Below the pieces are notes generated by a model. The model did no database searches. It was not told the origin of the DNA and was given only the letters and a program-made list of their open reading frames with translations. A DNA stretch of 64,000 nt from Acidovorax sp. YS12. GTDB lineage: Bacteria; Pseudomonadota; Gammaproteobacteria; Burkholderiales; Burkholderiaceae_C. The position numbers were made by a program, and so were the translations under genes. Below are positions 40,025 to 48,480 of this stretch, one piece after another; the stretch's first letter is position 1, and every line of letters begins with the position of its first letter. The DNA lies in assembly GCA_021496925.1 (NCBI GenBank), contig CP053915.1, forward strand, positions 4,801,501 to 4,865,500, read 5' to 3'.

Positions 40025-40055
40025 AAAAAAGCCAAAACCCGCGCAACGGCGCGGG
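40025..40055 (-). terminator. Rho-independent terminator of the HxlR gene
   Basis: On the minus strand, CCCGCGC-cgtt-GCGCGGG is followed by TTTTGGCTTTTTT. It starts 28 bp after the regulator's stop codon and separates it from the FKBP gene. Confidence 0.85.
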
Positions 40056-40082
40056 CTGGGGAAGGAAAGCCAGCGGGGCGGC

Positions 40083-40388
40083 TTACTTCTTGGTGCGGCC
40101 GCCGGCCCAGCGGGTGGCGAAGGCCTGCAGGTCCGACAGGCGCTTGAGCAGATCCTGCCCGGTGGGCGTGACGGTATAGCCCTCGCTGCCATGGTCCACC
40201 AGACCGGCCTCGCGCAGCTCCTTGATGCGGGTGTTGAGCGTGTTGGGCGTGATGCCGCCCACGCTGTCTTGCAGCAGGCGGAAGGTCTGGGGGTGGCCAT
40301 CGCGCAGGGCCCACAGCACACGCAGCGCATAGCGGCATTCGAGCTTTTCGAACAGCTGGTTGATGGCGGCGTTTTCCTTGGAGCTCAT
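40083..40388 (-). CDS. HxlR-family transcriptional regulator
   Basis: A 101-residue winged-helix regulator ('CRYALRVLWALRDGHPQTFR', 'GITPNTLNTRIKELREAGLV', wing 'YTVTPTGQDLLKRL'). It lacks the Cys residue near the N-terminus used for redox sensing by some members (one Cys is present in 'ECRYALRVL', the HypR-like position). The target genes are unknown; the divergently placed CoA transferase gene is 244 bp away. Confidence 0.88.
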   Translation of the reverse strand: MSSKENAAINQLFEKLECRYALRVLWALRDGHPQTFRLLQDSVGGITPNTLNTRIKELREAGLVDHGSEGYTVTPTGQDLLKRLSDLQAFATRWAGGRTKK

Positions 40389-40631
40389 GGACGCTTCTCC
40401 TTGCGCAGTTGTAGTTGAGCAGTCAGGCAGGCCCAGCCTGCCAGGATGGCCGGACTATAGCCCGGAATCCGTTGTGCTACAAGTTTAATAGCTCCAAAGC
40501 GCCTGTGCACATGCGCTGCCTAGGAAAAATACGGGGGGCGTGTAACAAGTGTTGCGGTCCCGCCACGCCGCTGCCGGGCGCCTGGGCGCGGTGTGCGCGT
40601 ATGCTCGCGCCCGTCGTTCACCCCCTTGCCC

Positions 40632-41855
40632 ATGCCATCCATGCAAGCTGCCGCACCCGCCCCCGCTTCTTCGTCCCTGCCGCTGGCGGGGCTGCGCGTC
40701 GTGGAGTTTTCCCACATGGTCATGGGCCCCACCTGCGGCATGGTGCTGGCCGACCTGGGCGCCGAGGTCATCAAGGTCGAACCCATCGAGGGCGACCGCA
40801 CGCGCCACCTGCTCGGCGCGGGGGCAGGGTTCTTCCCGCTGTTCAACCGCAACAAGAAAAGCATCGCCATCGATCTGCGCCACTCCGAGGGCCAGGCGGC
40901 GGCGCGCAGGCTGGCGCTCTCGGCCGACGTGGTGCTGCAGAACTTCAAGCCCGGCGCGCTGGCCAAGTACGGGCTGGACTACGCCGCGCTCAGCAGCGAG
41001 AACCCGCGCCTTGTCTACGTCAACCACACAGGCTTCCTGCCCGGCCCCTACGAGCACCGCACGGCACTCGACGAAGTGGTGCAGATGATGGGCGGCCTGG
41101 CCTACATGACCGGCCGCCCCGGCGACCCGCTGCGCGCGGGCGCGAGCGTGAACGACATCATGGGTGGCATGTTCGGCGCCATCGGCGCCATGGCTGCGCT
41201 GATGCAGCGCGGCATCACCGGGCGCGGGCAGGAGATCGACTCCGCGCTGTTCGAGAACAACGTCTTCCTCGTCGGCCAGCACATGCTGCAGTACGCCATC
41301 ACCGGCCAGCCCGCCGCGCCCATGCCCGAGCGCATTTCCTCGTGGGGGCTGTACGACGTGTTCAGCGTGAAGGACGGCGAGCAGATCTTCCTGGCCGCCG
41401 TGAGCGACGCGCAGTGGAACACCTTCTGTGACGCGCTGGGCTTCGCCGACCTGAAGGCCGACCCGCGACTCGCCACCAACAACGACCGCGTGCGCCAGCG
41501 TGCCACCATGCTGCCCGAGCTGCGCCAGCGCCTGGCCGCGCGCACGGCGGCCGAGCTGTCCGAGCTGTTCGAGCGCAACGGCCTGCCTTACGCGCCCATC
41601 GTGCGCCCTGAGCAGCTCTACGACGACCCGCACCTCAACGCCAGCGGCGGCCTGGCCGATATCGCGCTGCCCGACGGCGACCTGGCGGGCCAGACCGTGC
41701 GCACCACGCTGTTCCCGCTGCGCATGGACGGCCAGCGCCTGGGCGTGCGCCTGAGCCCGCCCCGGCAGGGCGAGCACACGGCGGAGCTGCTGGAGGGCCT
41801 GGGCTATACCCCGGCGCAGGTGCGGGCGCTGCGGGAGCAGAGCGCGGTGGCGTGA
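40632..41855 (+). CDS. Family III CoA transferase (CaiB/BaiF)
   Basis: A 407-residue enzyme moving CoA between acyl groups. Typical segments are 'LRVVEFSHMVMGPTCGMVLA', 'LGAEVIKVEPIEGDRTRHLL', 'FNRNKKSIAIDLRHSEGQ' and 'GRPGDPLRAGASVNDIMGG', the last containing the Asp expected to be catalytic. The substrate cannot be predicted from the context. The start at 40632 is preferred to 40593, as the extra residues do not resemble the family. Confidence 0.92.
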   Translation: MPSMQAAAPAPASSSLPLAGLRVVEFSHMVMGPTCGMVLADLGAEVIKVEPIEGDRTRHLLGAGAGFFPLFNRNKKSIAIDLRHSEGQAAARRLALSADVVLQNFKPGALAKYGLDYAALSSENPRLVYVNHTGFLPGPYEHRTALDEVVQMMGGLAYMTGRPGDPLRAGASVNDIMGGMFGAIGAMAALMQRGITGRGQEIDSALFENNVFLVGQHMLQYAITGQPAAPMPERISSWGLYDVFSVKDGEQIFLAAVSDAQWNTFCDALGFADLKADPRLATNNDRVRQRATMLPELRQRLAARTAAELSELFERNGLPYAPIVRPEQLYDDPHLNASGGLADIALPDGDLAGQTVRTTLFPLRMDGQRLGVRLSPPRQGEHTAELLEGLGYTPAQVRALREQSAVA

Positions 41856-41869
41856 ATATTGGGTGAATT

Positions 41870-41908
41870 GGCCTCCAGCGCTTATGCAGCAAGCGCTGGT
41901 AGCTATGT
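41870..41908 (-). repeat. Dispersed palindromic repeat, copy 6
   Basis: Minus-strand reading: ATAGCTACCAGCGCTTGCTG…AAGCGCTGGAGGCC. It lies between the convergent CoA transferase and receptor genes and is a near-consensus copy with two complete arms. Confidence 0.88.
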
Positions 41909-41923
41909 TTGCAAGAGCAAAAG

Positions 41924-44380
41924 TTAGAACCGGTATTTCAGGTTGGCTGAGATGCGGCGCGGCTCGCCGAAGGGCGAGTAGTACTTGTTCTCCAGGTTCG
42001 CGCGGTAGGTGCGGTCGAACAAGTTGCTTACCGCCAGCGTCAGATCGGCCTTCGGCGTGATTTCGTACCTGGCCATCAGCCCCACCAGCACCAGCCCGCC
42101 GCTGCGCACGGTGTAGGGTGCGCCCGTGTCCCAACTGGTGTCGTTGCGGTAGATCCTGCTGCGTGCCGACACATTGCCGCCCAGCGTCCAACCCGTGTTC
42201 GGCAGCTTGTAGGCAGTGGACAGGCGCAGGCTGTGGCGCGGCAGTTGGGGGTTGTAGCGCTGGCCGTCCGTGGCGCCGCTGGCGTACTTGCTGCCGGTGA
42301 AGGTGTAGCCCGCCGCCACGTTCCAGCCCGCCGCAATCTCGCCGCTGGCGCCCAGGTCGATACCCTGGCTCACCACCTTGTCGGCAGCGATGTAGCAGGT
42401 GCCGCCGCAGGCGTTGGCCGGGTCGGGAACGATGGATTCATCGCGCCGCGCCAGGTTGGTCTGCTCCAGGCGGAACACGGCGGCGGACACGTTCAGGCGC
42501 TTGTCCAGCAGTTCGCCCTTGATGCCTGCCTCGTAGTTCGCGCCCACCACGGGCTTGACGGTGCCGCCGTCCGCCTGCTTCTGGGTTTGCGGGGTGAAGA
42601 TATCGGAATAGCTGGCATAGACCGAAACCTGGGTGTTCAGGTCGTAGATCAGCCCGGCATAGGGGCTGATGACGCCGCTTTCCTCGCTGCTGGTGCGTTT
42701 TGTAAGCAGGTTCTCGTCTTTGTAGTTGCTGACACGCACGCCGGTGATGAGCTTGAGTGCATCGGTCACGCTCCAGCGTGCCACGCCGTAGGCTCCCAGC
42801 TGGGTTGTCTTCGTGTCGCCGAAATAGGGGGTGGCTCCGGGGATGTCGTCCAGTGCACGGGGGGCGAAGGTATGGATGTTGATGGGTGTCAGAGGGATAT
42901 AGCCTGCACCCGTGTAAGTACGCTGCATCGTCGAGCCGTTGAAGCCGAATGCCGCCTCGTGCTTGCGCCCGAGCCATTGAAACGGCCCGGAGGCATGGAT
43001 GTCCGCTGCAGTGGAACTCAAGTCCTGGTTCAGACTGCGTTGTCGGGCCAGCATCAGGCCGTCGCCGGTCGCCATGTCCAATTCACCCAGGATATAGCTG
43101 GGACGGAAGATGTCGGAATTCGTCCTGTCATGGGAGAAGCTGGCCTTGGCCTGCCAATCGCCCGCCAGACGCTGCGTCAGGCCCAGCGTGGTCAGTGTGT
43201 AGTCCTTGACGGTGCGGCTTCCCCCATCGCCAAAAAAGTCGGTGCGGCGAATGTCCGGTTCGCTGCCGTCCGCCGCGAACGGCGCACCCAGATGGTTACG
43301 CCCGGTGTCCCGCTGGTATTGCACGCTGGCTTCCAGCGTGGTGGTGGCGGTCAGGTCGGCCTCGGCCACGGCATAGATGGCGCGGCGGTTGCGGTAGGCG
43401 TAGTCCACAAAGGATTTGCTGTTGTCCGCCACGGCCACCACACGGCCCCGGATGCGGCCCGATTCGGTGAGCGGGGCGGAAATATCCCCCACGATGCGCC
43501 GCCCGTCCCAGGAGGCCAGTTGCATTTCAGCCGATGCCTGGAAAGTCTCGGTAGGCCGCTTGCGTACCAGATTGATGGTGCCACCCGGTTGTCCTGCGCC
43601 CGTCAACAGGCCCGCTGCCCCCTGAACCGTCTCCACCCGATCGAGGAAGGCATTGTCGATCTGCGGATTGGTGTTGTTGTTGCTGATGCCGATGGGGTTG
43701 GGCACGCCGTCGTACTGGGTTTGCATCTGGAACCCACGGCTGTAGTAGTTGGCGCCGTTGTTGCCCTGGTCGGCGAAGAACATGCTGCTGACGGTCTTGA
43801 CCGCATCATCCACCGAGGTCATCCCAAAGTCCTGCATCTGCTGGCTCGTCACTACGGTCACCGTCTGCGGCGTCTCGCGCGGCGTCAGGCTGAGCTTGGC
43901 GGCGGTATTGGTCGCCGTGGCCTGGTAACTGCCTGTGCCCTCGGTGGCGCCGCTGCGCTCGGCCTCGGCGGTTACGCGCACTTCGCCGAGCGAAGGGGCA
44001 GGCACGGATGCGGCGGGCACGGCAGGCGCCCGCACCGCCGTCAGCGCGCCGCTGCCGGTGCGCGCCACGGCCAGCCCGCTGCCCGCAAGGGCGGCGCGCA
44101 CGGCCTGCTCGGCCGTGTAGCTGCCGCGCACGGCGGGCGCGGCAATGCCCTGCACCAGCGCCGCGTCCACCGACACGGGCTGGCCGCTTTCGGTGGCGAT
44201 GCGCGTGAGCGTGAGGCCCAGCGGCTGGGCCGGGATGTCGTAGGCGTGCTGGCCCCGTGCCGCCTGCAGGGCGGCGGCCTGCGCCAGCGCGGGCAGGGGC
44301 CCGGCGCCCAGCAGGGCGAGGGCGGCGGCGAGGATGGTGGGGCGCAAGCGCTGCGCGCGGAGGGGGGTGATGGGTTGCAT
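41924..44380 (-). CDS. TonB-dependent siderophore receptor with STN signalling domain
   Basis: An 818-residue receptor. The signal peptide ends 'LPALAQAAA', and an STN domain follows at about residues 45-115 ('IPAQPLGLTLTRIATESGQP'). The TonB-box region is 'LGEVRVTAEAERSG', the plug contains 'PRETPQTVTVVTSQQMQDFG', and the protein ends 'NLKYRF'. The STN domain calls for a FecR/FecI partner. One lies upstream on the same strand (45531-47029), separated from this gene by a toxin-antitoxin pair. The start at 44380 gives a proper signal peptide. Confidence 0.93.
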   Translation of the reverse strand: MQPITPLRAQRLRPTILAAALALLGAGPLPALAQAAALQAARGQHAYDIPAQPLGLTLTRIATESGQPVSVDAALVQGIAAPAVRGSYTAEQAVRAALAGSGLAVARTGSGALTAVRAPAVPAASVPAPSLGEVRVTAEAERSGATEGTGSYQATATNTAAKLSLTPRETPQTVTVVTSQQMQDFGMTSVDDAVKTVSSMFFADQGNNGANYYSRGFQMQTQYDGVPNPIGISNNNTNPQIDNAFLDRVETVQGAAGLLTGAGQPGGTINLVRKRPTETFQASAEMQLASWDGRRIVGDISAPLTESGRIRGRVVAVADNSKSFVDYAYRNRRAIYAVAEADLTATTTLEASVQYQRDTGRNHLGAPFAADGSEPDIRRTDFFGDGGSRTVKDYTLTTLGLTQRLAGDWQAKASFSHDRTNSDIFRPSYILGELDMATGDGLMLARQRSLNQDLSSTAADIHASGPFQWLGRKHEAAFGFNGSTMQRTYTGAGYIPLTPINIHTFAPRALDDIPGATPYFGDTKTTQLGAYGVARWSVTDALKLITGVRVSNYKDENLLTKRTSSEESGVISPYAGLIYDLNTQVSVYASYSDIFTPQTQKQADGGTVKPVVGANYEAGIKGELLDKRLNVSAAVFRLEQTNLARRDESIVPDPANACGGTCYIAADKVVSQGIDLGASGEIAAGWNVAAGYTFTGSKYASGATDGQRYNPQLPRHSLRLSTAYKLPNTGWTLGGNVSARSRIYRNDTSWDTGAPYTVRSGGLVLVGLMARYEITPKADLTLAVSNLFDRTYRANLENKYYSPFGEPRRISANLKYRF

Positions 44381-44514
44381 GGCGGCAGGGGGTTGTCGGG
44401 CCGTGCGAAGGTGGCCCTCATTCCTCCTGTGCAACGAGCGGGCAAAAGCGTCAGTGCGGGTGCGAGAAAATTTTCCGGGCCAGCGTGAGCGGTGCGGCGG
44501 AAACTCTTGTTTTC

Positions 44515-44556
44515 ATAGCTGCTCGCGCTTGTCTGGTAAGCGCTGGAGGCCGATTT
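44515..44556 (+). repeat. Dispersed palindromic repeat, copy 7
   Basis: CATAGCTGCTCGCGCTTGTC…AAGCGCTGGAGGCCGATTT, with lead AACTCTTGTTTT. It lies between higA and the receptor gene. Confidence 0.85.
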
Positions 44557-44669
44557 GGCTTGTATTTTTCAGATGCGCCCCGCTGGCGTGCCCGTGCCAT
44601 GGATGCGCGCCTGGAGGACGAAGCCATCACCACCATGCATGAGTTTGTGCCGAAGAAGAAAGGGGGGGC

Positions 44670-44975
44670 TCAGGCCACCGCCGCGAACGGCTCAATGGAC
44701 TCCAGTTCTTCGCCTAGCTCCATGCGGGCTGTCTCTGCGTCGTACTGGCTTTGCAGGTTGAGCCAGAACTCAACAGAGGTTCCGAAGAACCGGGCCAGGC
44801 GCAATGCCGTGTCAGCCGTGATGGAGCGCCCATGCTTGATGATGGCGGCAATGCGGGTTTGGGGGACGTGGATAGCCTGGGCCAGACGGTATTGCGTCAG
44901 GCCCATGGGTTCCAGAAACTCCGCGGCGAGAATTTCACCGGGGGTCGGTAGAGTGAGTTGCTTGGTCATATTCAT
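44670..44975 (-). CDS. higA: HigA-type antitoxin (XRE family)
   Basis: A 101-residue protein with an XRE helix-turn-helix ('MGLTQYRLAQAIHVPQTRIA', 'AIIKHGRSITADTALRLARF') and the family pattern 'FFGTSVEFWLNLQSQYD'. The acidic C-terminus follows. It lies 35 bp downstream of the toxin gene, the characteristic toxin-first order of higBA. It should bind HigB and repress the shared promoter. Confidence 0.93.
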   Translation of the reverse strand: MNMTKQLTLPTPGEILAAEFLEPMGLTQYRLAQAIHVPQTRIAAIIKHGRSITADTALRLARFFGTSVEFWLNLQSQYDAETARMELGEELESIEPFAAVA

Positions 44976-45010
44976 CGCCTCTTGCGAAAGTCCACAATGC
45001 CGCTCTCGCG

Positions 45011-45292
45011 TCAGTGGTAGTCAACAATTTCAACGTCCTTCGGGCCTTCTGGTGTCCACACGAAGCACACGCGCCACTGGTCGTTGATGCGGATGCTGTG
45101 CTGCCCCTCTCTGTCGCCACACAGGGCTTCCAGGCGATTGCCAGGAGGAACCCGCAGATCCAGCAGCACGGCAGCGGCATGAAGCATGCGCAGCTTGCGC
45201 AGGGCAACGGCTTCGATGTTTACCCAGCGGCGCACGCGCTCAAGGCCAAACAGGGCTTGTGTCTCGGGGCACTTGAAGGATTGAATCGCCAT
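45011..45292 (-). CDS. higB: HigB-type toxin (RelE superfamily mRNA interferase)
   Basis: A 93-residue RelE-fold protein ('NIEAVALRKLRMLHAAAVLL', 'DLRVPPGNRLEALCGDREGQ', 'SIRINDQWRVCFVWTPEGPK', 'VEIVDYH'). HigB cleaves mRNA on the ribosome. The Arg/His residues in 'HSIRINDQWR' and the terminal 'DYH' match functional members. It starts only 6 bases after a well-formed -10 box, so its mRNA may be leaderless. Confidence 0.93.
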   Translation of the reverse strand: MAIQSFKCPETQALFGLERVRRWVNIEAVALRKLRMLHAAAVLLDLRVPPGNRLEALCGDREGQHSIRINDQWRVCFVWTPEGPKDVEIVDYH

Positions 45293-45298
45293 GAGTAG

Positions 45299-45327
45299 AT
45301 GCTAATGTTCTGCGTTAGTATCGTCAA
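45299..45327 (-). promoter_or_regulatory. higBA promoter and operator
   Basis: On the minus strand: -35 TTGACG (45322-45327), a 17-bp spacer, and -10 TAGCAT (45299-45304). The spacer and -10 contain CTAA-N9-TTAG, a dyad suited to HigA binding. The higB ATG begins 6 bases after the -10. Confidence 0.72.
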
Positions 45328-45530
45328 GCGTTGGTATGGGCAGGCTGATTCGCATGGGCGAGGTCAGGCGCGGCCCGTGCGGGTCTGGTAGGGGGCGAAA
45401 ACGGCGGCAAGCTCCTTCGCAAGAGGGCGCTTTTCGAGGGGGCGGGTGGGTGCCCCGGTCGCGCAAGGAGGGGACATGAAGACAGCATCGGCTTCGCTGT
45501 TTGCGCTATTGCTGCGTTGTTTTTGCAGTG

Positions 45531-46517
45531 TCACCCCGCCTCGATCCGCACCAGCCACCCGCCCCGGTACATATGCACCGCCACGGGCAGCGTGTCGGCG
45601 ATGATGGCCAGCGCCCGGCCGGTGTCGTCGAGCGGGTAGCTGCCGTGCACGCGCAGCCGCGCCGCCTCGGGGGCGATGCGCAGCAGCCCGTGCCGGTAGG
45701 GGCGCAGCGCGGCCACCACCTCGCCCAGCGGGCGGTCGTTGACGACGAACAGGCCCTGTTGCCATGCCGTGGCGGTGGGCGCCGCCTCGGGGGCGGGGGT
45801 GGTGCTGGTGGGCGTCATCCAGGCGGCCTGGCCGGGGGCGAGCCATTGGCGTGCGGCGGGCGCGCCGGCCGGGACCAGCTCCACGCTGCCTTGCAGCGCC
45901 ACGGCCAGGCTGCGTTCGCTTTCCTGGCGCAGCAAAAAGCGCGTGGCGGCCGCGCCGGCCTGCACGCGGACGCTGCCGTCCCGGCACCGGGCGGCGAAGG
46001 GCCGCAGCGCGTCCGGCTGCACGCTGGCGATGCATTCGCCCCCGCGCAGGCGCACGGCGCGTTCGCTGCCGGTGTCGGCCACGTCCACGGCGGAGCGGGC
46101 GTTGAGCAGCAGCGTGCTGCCGTCGGCCAGCGCGAAGCGGCGGCGCTCGCCGGTGCCGGTGCGCAGGTCGGCCAGCGCGTCTTGCAGCGGCGTGAAGCGC
46201 TGGGCCAGCAGGCCCGTGCCCAGGCCCACGCCGCCCAGCGCCAGCGCGCCGCGCAGCATGCGGCGGCGGCGCTGGGCGTGCGTGGCGGCGTCGGCCAGCG
46301 CCTGGGCGATGGTGTCGGCCTGCCCCGGCACGCGCTGGTTGAGGGCGCGCGCGGCGGCGAAGGCGCCGTCCACCGGACCGGCCAGGCGCTGCCAGGCGGC
46401 GCTGCGGGCGGGGTCGCCGTGCAGCCATTCGGTGAAGGCGGTCTGGTCGGCGGCGGTGGCCTCGCCCGAGCGCAGCAGCACCAGCCAGCCGATGGCGTCG
46501 TCGGTGGGCGTGCTCAT
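45531..46517 (-). CDS. fecR: FecR-family anti-sigma/sigma regulator
   Basis: A 328-residue inner-membrane protein. The N-terminal DUF4880 segment ('AIGWLVLLRSGEATAADQTA') contacts the sigma factor. A membrane helix follows the basic 'AQRRRRMLRGALALGGVGLG', then the periplasmic FecR domain ('GERRRFALADGSTLLLNARS') and a C-terminal STN-like tail. It overlaps fecI by 4 bp (ATGA). It should relay the state of a siderophore receptor, most likely the 41924-44380 protein. Confidence 0.93.
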   Translation of the reverse strand: MSTPTDDAIGWLVLLRSGEATAADQTAFTEWLHGDPARSAAWQRLAGPVDGAFAAARALNQRVPGQADTIAQALADAATHAQRRRRMLRGALALGGVGLGTGLLAQRFTPLQDALADLRTGTGERRRFALADGSTLLLNARSAVDVADTGSERAVRLRGGECIASVQPDALRPFAARCRDGSVRVQAGAAATRFLLRQESERSLAVALQGSVELVPAGAPAARQWLAPGQAAWMTPTSTTPAPEAAPTATAWQQGLFVVNDRPLGEVVAALRPYRHGLLRIAPEAARLRVHGSYPLDDTGRALAIIADTLPVAVHMYRGGWLVRIEAG

Positions 46518-47029
46518 GCCGGTTCCGCCAGGGCCTGGGCGCAGGCCTGCCAGCCCTGCACCATGTATTTGCGCACCATGCTGGCCGACACGCCCAGGCG
46601 CGTGGCGATGTCGGCGTAGGTGCGTTCGTCGAGCTGGCTCATGAGGAAGGCGCGGCGCGCCTTGTCGGGCAGGCCGTCGAGCGCGCGGGCGATGCCTTCC
46701 AGCGATTCGAGCAGCAGCGCGCGTTCCTCGGGCGAGGGCGCGAGCGCCTCGGGCAGGTGGGCGATGGCGTCGAGGTAGGCGCGCTCCAGGTCGCGGCGGC
46801 GCCAGAAGTCGAACAGCACGCGCTTGGCGAGGGTGGCGACGAAGGCGCGCGGCGTGCCCACCGCCGCCAGGTCGGGCTGGGCGACCACGCGCACGAAGGT
46901 CTCGGAGGCGAGGTCCTCGGCATCGGCGCGGTTGCGCAGGCGCTGGTGCAGCCGGCCCAGCAGCCAGGGCTGGTGCTCGGCGAAGAAGGCGGCGGCCAGC
47001 GGGCGCTGGGCGGGCGGCAGGGGCGGCAT
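46514..47029 (-). CDS. fecI: FecI-type ECF sigma factor
   Basis: A 171-residue sigma factor. Region 2 includes 'RNRADAEDLASETFVRVV' and 'RVLFDFWRRRDLERAYLDAI'; region 4 includes 'LPDKARRAFLMSQLDERTYA' and 'IATRLGVSASMVRKYMVQG'. It directs RNA polymerase to iron-transport genes when freed by FecR. A Fur box 18 bp before the start links its expression to iron starvation. Confidence 0.94.
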   Translation of the reverse strand: MPPLPPAQRPLAAAFFAEHQPWLLGRLHQRLRNRADAEDLASETFVRVVAQPDLAAVGTPRAFVATLAKRVLFDFWRRRDLERAYLDAIAHLPEALAPSPEERALLLESLEGIARALDGLPDKARRAFLMSQLDERTYADIATRLGVSASMVRKYMVQGWQACAQALAEPA

Positions 47030-47045
47030 GGGGGTGGGCTATTTC

Positions 47046-47066
47046 GTGAGAATCATTCGCATTTTA
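47046..47066 (-). promoter_or_regulatory. Fur box of fecIR
   Basis: The minus strand reads AAAATGCGAATGATTCTCAC. It has the GAATGATTCTC core of Fur sites and ends about 17 bp upstream of the fecI ATG. Confidence 0.75.
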
Positions 47067-47116
47067 TGGAGGAGCCTTCCGCCCGGCCCTTCGTAAGGCC
47101 TCAATGCTCCTGGTTT

Positions 47117-47158
47117 GATAGCTGCTTGCGCTTTCTGGGTAAGGGCTGGAGGCCGATT
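47117..47158 (+). repeat. Dispersed palindromic repeat, copy 8
   Basis: GATAGCTGCTTGCGCTTTCT…AAGGGCTGGAGGCCGATT, with lead TGCTCCTGGTTT. It lies between fecI and the divergent PepSY gene. Confidence 0.82.
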
Positions 47159-47244
47159 GGAGGGGATCACGGGTAAAGTCTTTGTAAATGCGACTTACTT
47201 TTATTTGGTGTGCCTAAAATCGCTGTTCCGCTTTTTTCTCTCCG

Positions 47245-47883
47245 ATGACATCCACCCCCCCGAACCCGCGGCGCCGCGCCTACTGGCTCAAGATGCTGCA
47301 CGAATGGCACTGGGTCAGCTCCGCGCTGTGCCTGGTGGGCATGCTGCTGTTCGCCATCACCGGCATCACGCTCAACCATGCGGGGCAGATCGAGGCCAGG
47401 CCCCGTGTGGTGCGCGGCGTGGCCGCCGTGCCCGAGGCGCTGCGCGCCGAACTCGCCGCCGCGCAGGCGCGCCAGGGCACGCGGCCCGGTGCCGTGCCCG
47501 CGCCGCTGGCCGACTGGGCGCGCGCCCAGTGGGGGCTGGAGGCGGCGGGGCGCGAGGCCGAGTGGTCGGCCGAGGAGGTCTACGTCTCCCTGCCGCGGCC
47601 CGGCGGCGATGCCTGGCTGCGCGTGGCGCTGGCCGACGGCGAGGCCGAGTACGAAGCCACCGACCGGGGCTGGATCGCCTACTTCAACGACCTGCACAAG
47701 GGCCGCAACACCGGCGCCGCCTGGAGCTGGTTCATCGACCTCTTCGCCGCCGCTTGCCTGGTGTTCACCGCCACCGGGCTGTTCATCCTGCAGATGCACG
47801 CCGGCAACCGCCCCTTCACCTGGCCGGTGGCCGGCCTGGGGCTGCTCGTGCCGGTGCTGCTGGCGCTCCTGTTGATCCACTGA
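47245..47883 (+). CDS. PepSY-associated transmembrane protein, first gene of the flavin/iron operon
   Basis: A 212-residue inner-membrane protein with three helices: 'WVSSALCLVGMLLFAITGIT' at about residue 25, and two near the C-terminus ('WFIDLFAAACLVFTATGLFI' and 'VAGLGLLVPVLLALLLIH'). A periplasmic PepSY-like domain of about 100 residues lies between. His residues in 'LHEWHW', 'NHAG' and 'DLHKG' sit at helix ends, as in heme- or flavin-linked electron carriers. It opens a tight plus-strand set with DUF2271, DUF4198, apbE and a flavodoxin reductase. Confidence 0.86.
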   Translation: MTSTPPNPRRRAYWLKMLHEWHWVSSALCLVGMLLFAITGITLNHAGQIEARPRVVRGVAAVPEALRAELAAAQARQGTRPGAVPAPLADWARAQWGLEAAGREAEWSAEEVYVSLPRPGGDAWLRVALADGEAEYEATDRGWIAYFNDLHKGRNTGAAWSWFIDLFAAACLVFTATGLFILQMHAGNRPFTWPVAGLGLLVPVLLALLLIH

Positions 47884-47896
47884 AAGCTGACTGCCT

Positions 47897-48436
47897 ATGA
47901 AAACCTCTCTGCCATTGCGCTACACGGCCGCCCTGGGCACCGCGGTAGGTGCCTCCGTGGGGGCGCTCCCGGCGTTTGCCGCCGGCCTGGGCGTGGGCGT
48001 GGAAATTCCGCGCCTCGACGTGGCCGAATACCACTGCCCCTACGTGGCCGTGTGGATCGAGCGGCCCGACGCCAGCGTCGCCGCCACGCTGGCCGTGTGG
48101 TACGACGTGAAGATGAAGAACGCCGAGGGCACCAAGTGGCTCAAGGACATGCGCCAGTGGTGGCGCCGCGCCGGCCGCGACCTGGCCGTGCCCATCGACG
48201 GCGTGACGGGCCCCACGCGCCCCGCGGGCAAGCACCAGCTCGGCTTCACCGAAGGCACCAATCCGCTGCCCAAGCTGCCGCCGGGGGACTACAAGCTGGT
48301 GGTCGAGGCCGTGCGCGAAGTCGGCGGCCGCGAGGTGGTCAGCGTGCCCTTGCGCTGGCCCGCGTCCCAGGCCGAGACGCTGCGCGCCAAGGGCAGCAGC
48401 GAGCTGGGCGAGATCGCCGTCGAGCTCAAGCCTTGA
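47897..48436 (+). CDS. DUF2271 periplasmic protein with a candidate covalent FMN site
   Basis: A 179-residue exported protein (signal peptide to about residue 28, 'ALPAFAAG'). The DUF2271 domain includes 'VAVWIERPDASVAATLAVWY' and 'KWLKDMRQWWRRAGR'. Residues 101-107 read DGVTGPT, close to the ApbE flavinylation motif D-x-x-(S/T)-G-A-T, in which FMN is attached to the last Thr (here Thr107). The Ala of the motif is replaced by Pro. An apbE gene lies two genes downstream. The likely role is periplasmic electron transfer, perhaps to ferric iron. Confidence 0.85.
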   Translation: MKTSLPLRYTAALGTAVGASVGALPAFAAGLGVGVEIPRLDVAEYHCPYVAVWIERPDASVAATLAVWYDVKMKNAEGTKWLKDMRQWWRRAGRDLAVPIDGVTGPTRPAGKHQLGFTEGTNPLPKLPPGDYKLVVEAVREVGGREVVSVPLRWPASQAETLRAKGSSELGEIAVELKP

Positions 48437-48480
48437 GGCTATCCATCAAGCCTTTCACGTCTCTTGCCAAAGGATTTCCC

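Noticed and set aside
45364..45477. Small 37-codon frame between fecR and higB
   Set aside because: It starts at an ATG near a purine-rich stretch, but it is Pro/Ala-rich, short and unsupported by any family. It is most likely leftover intergenic sequence.
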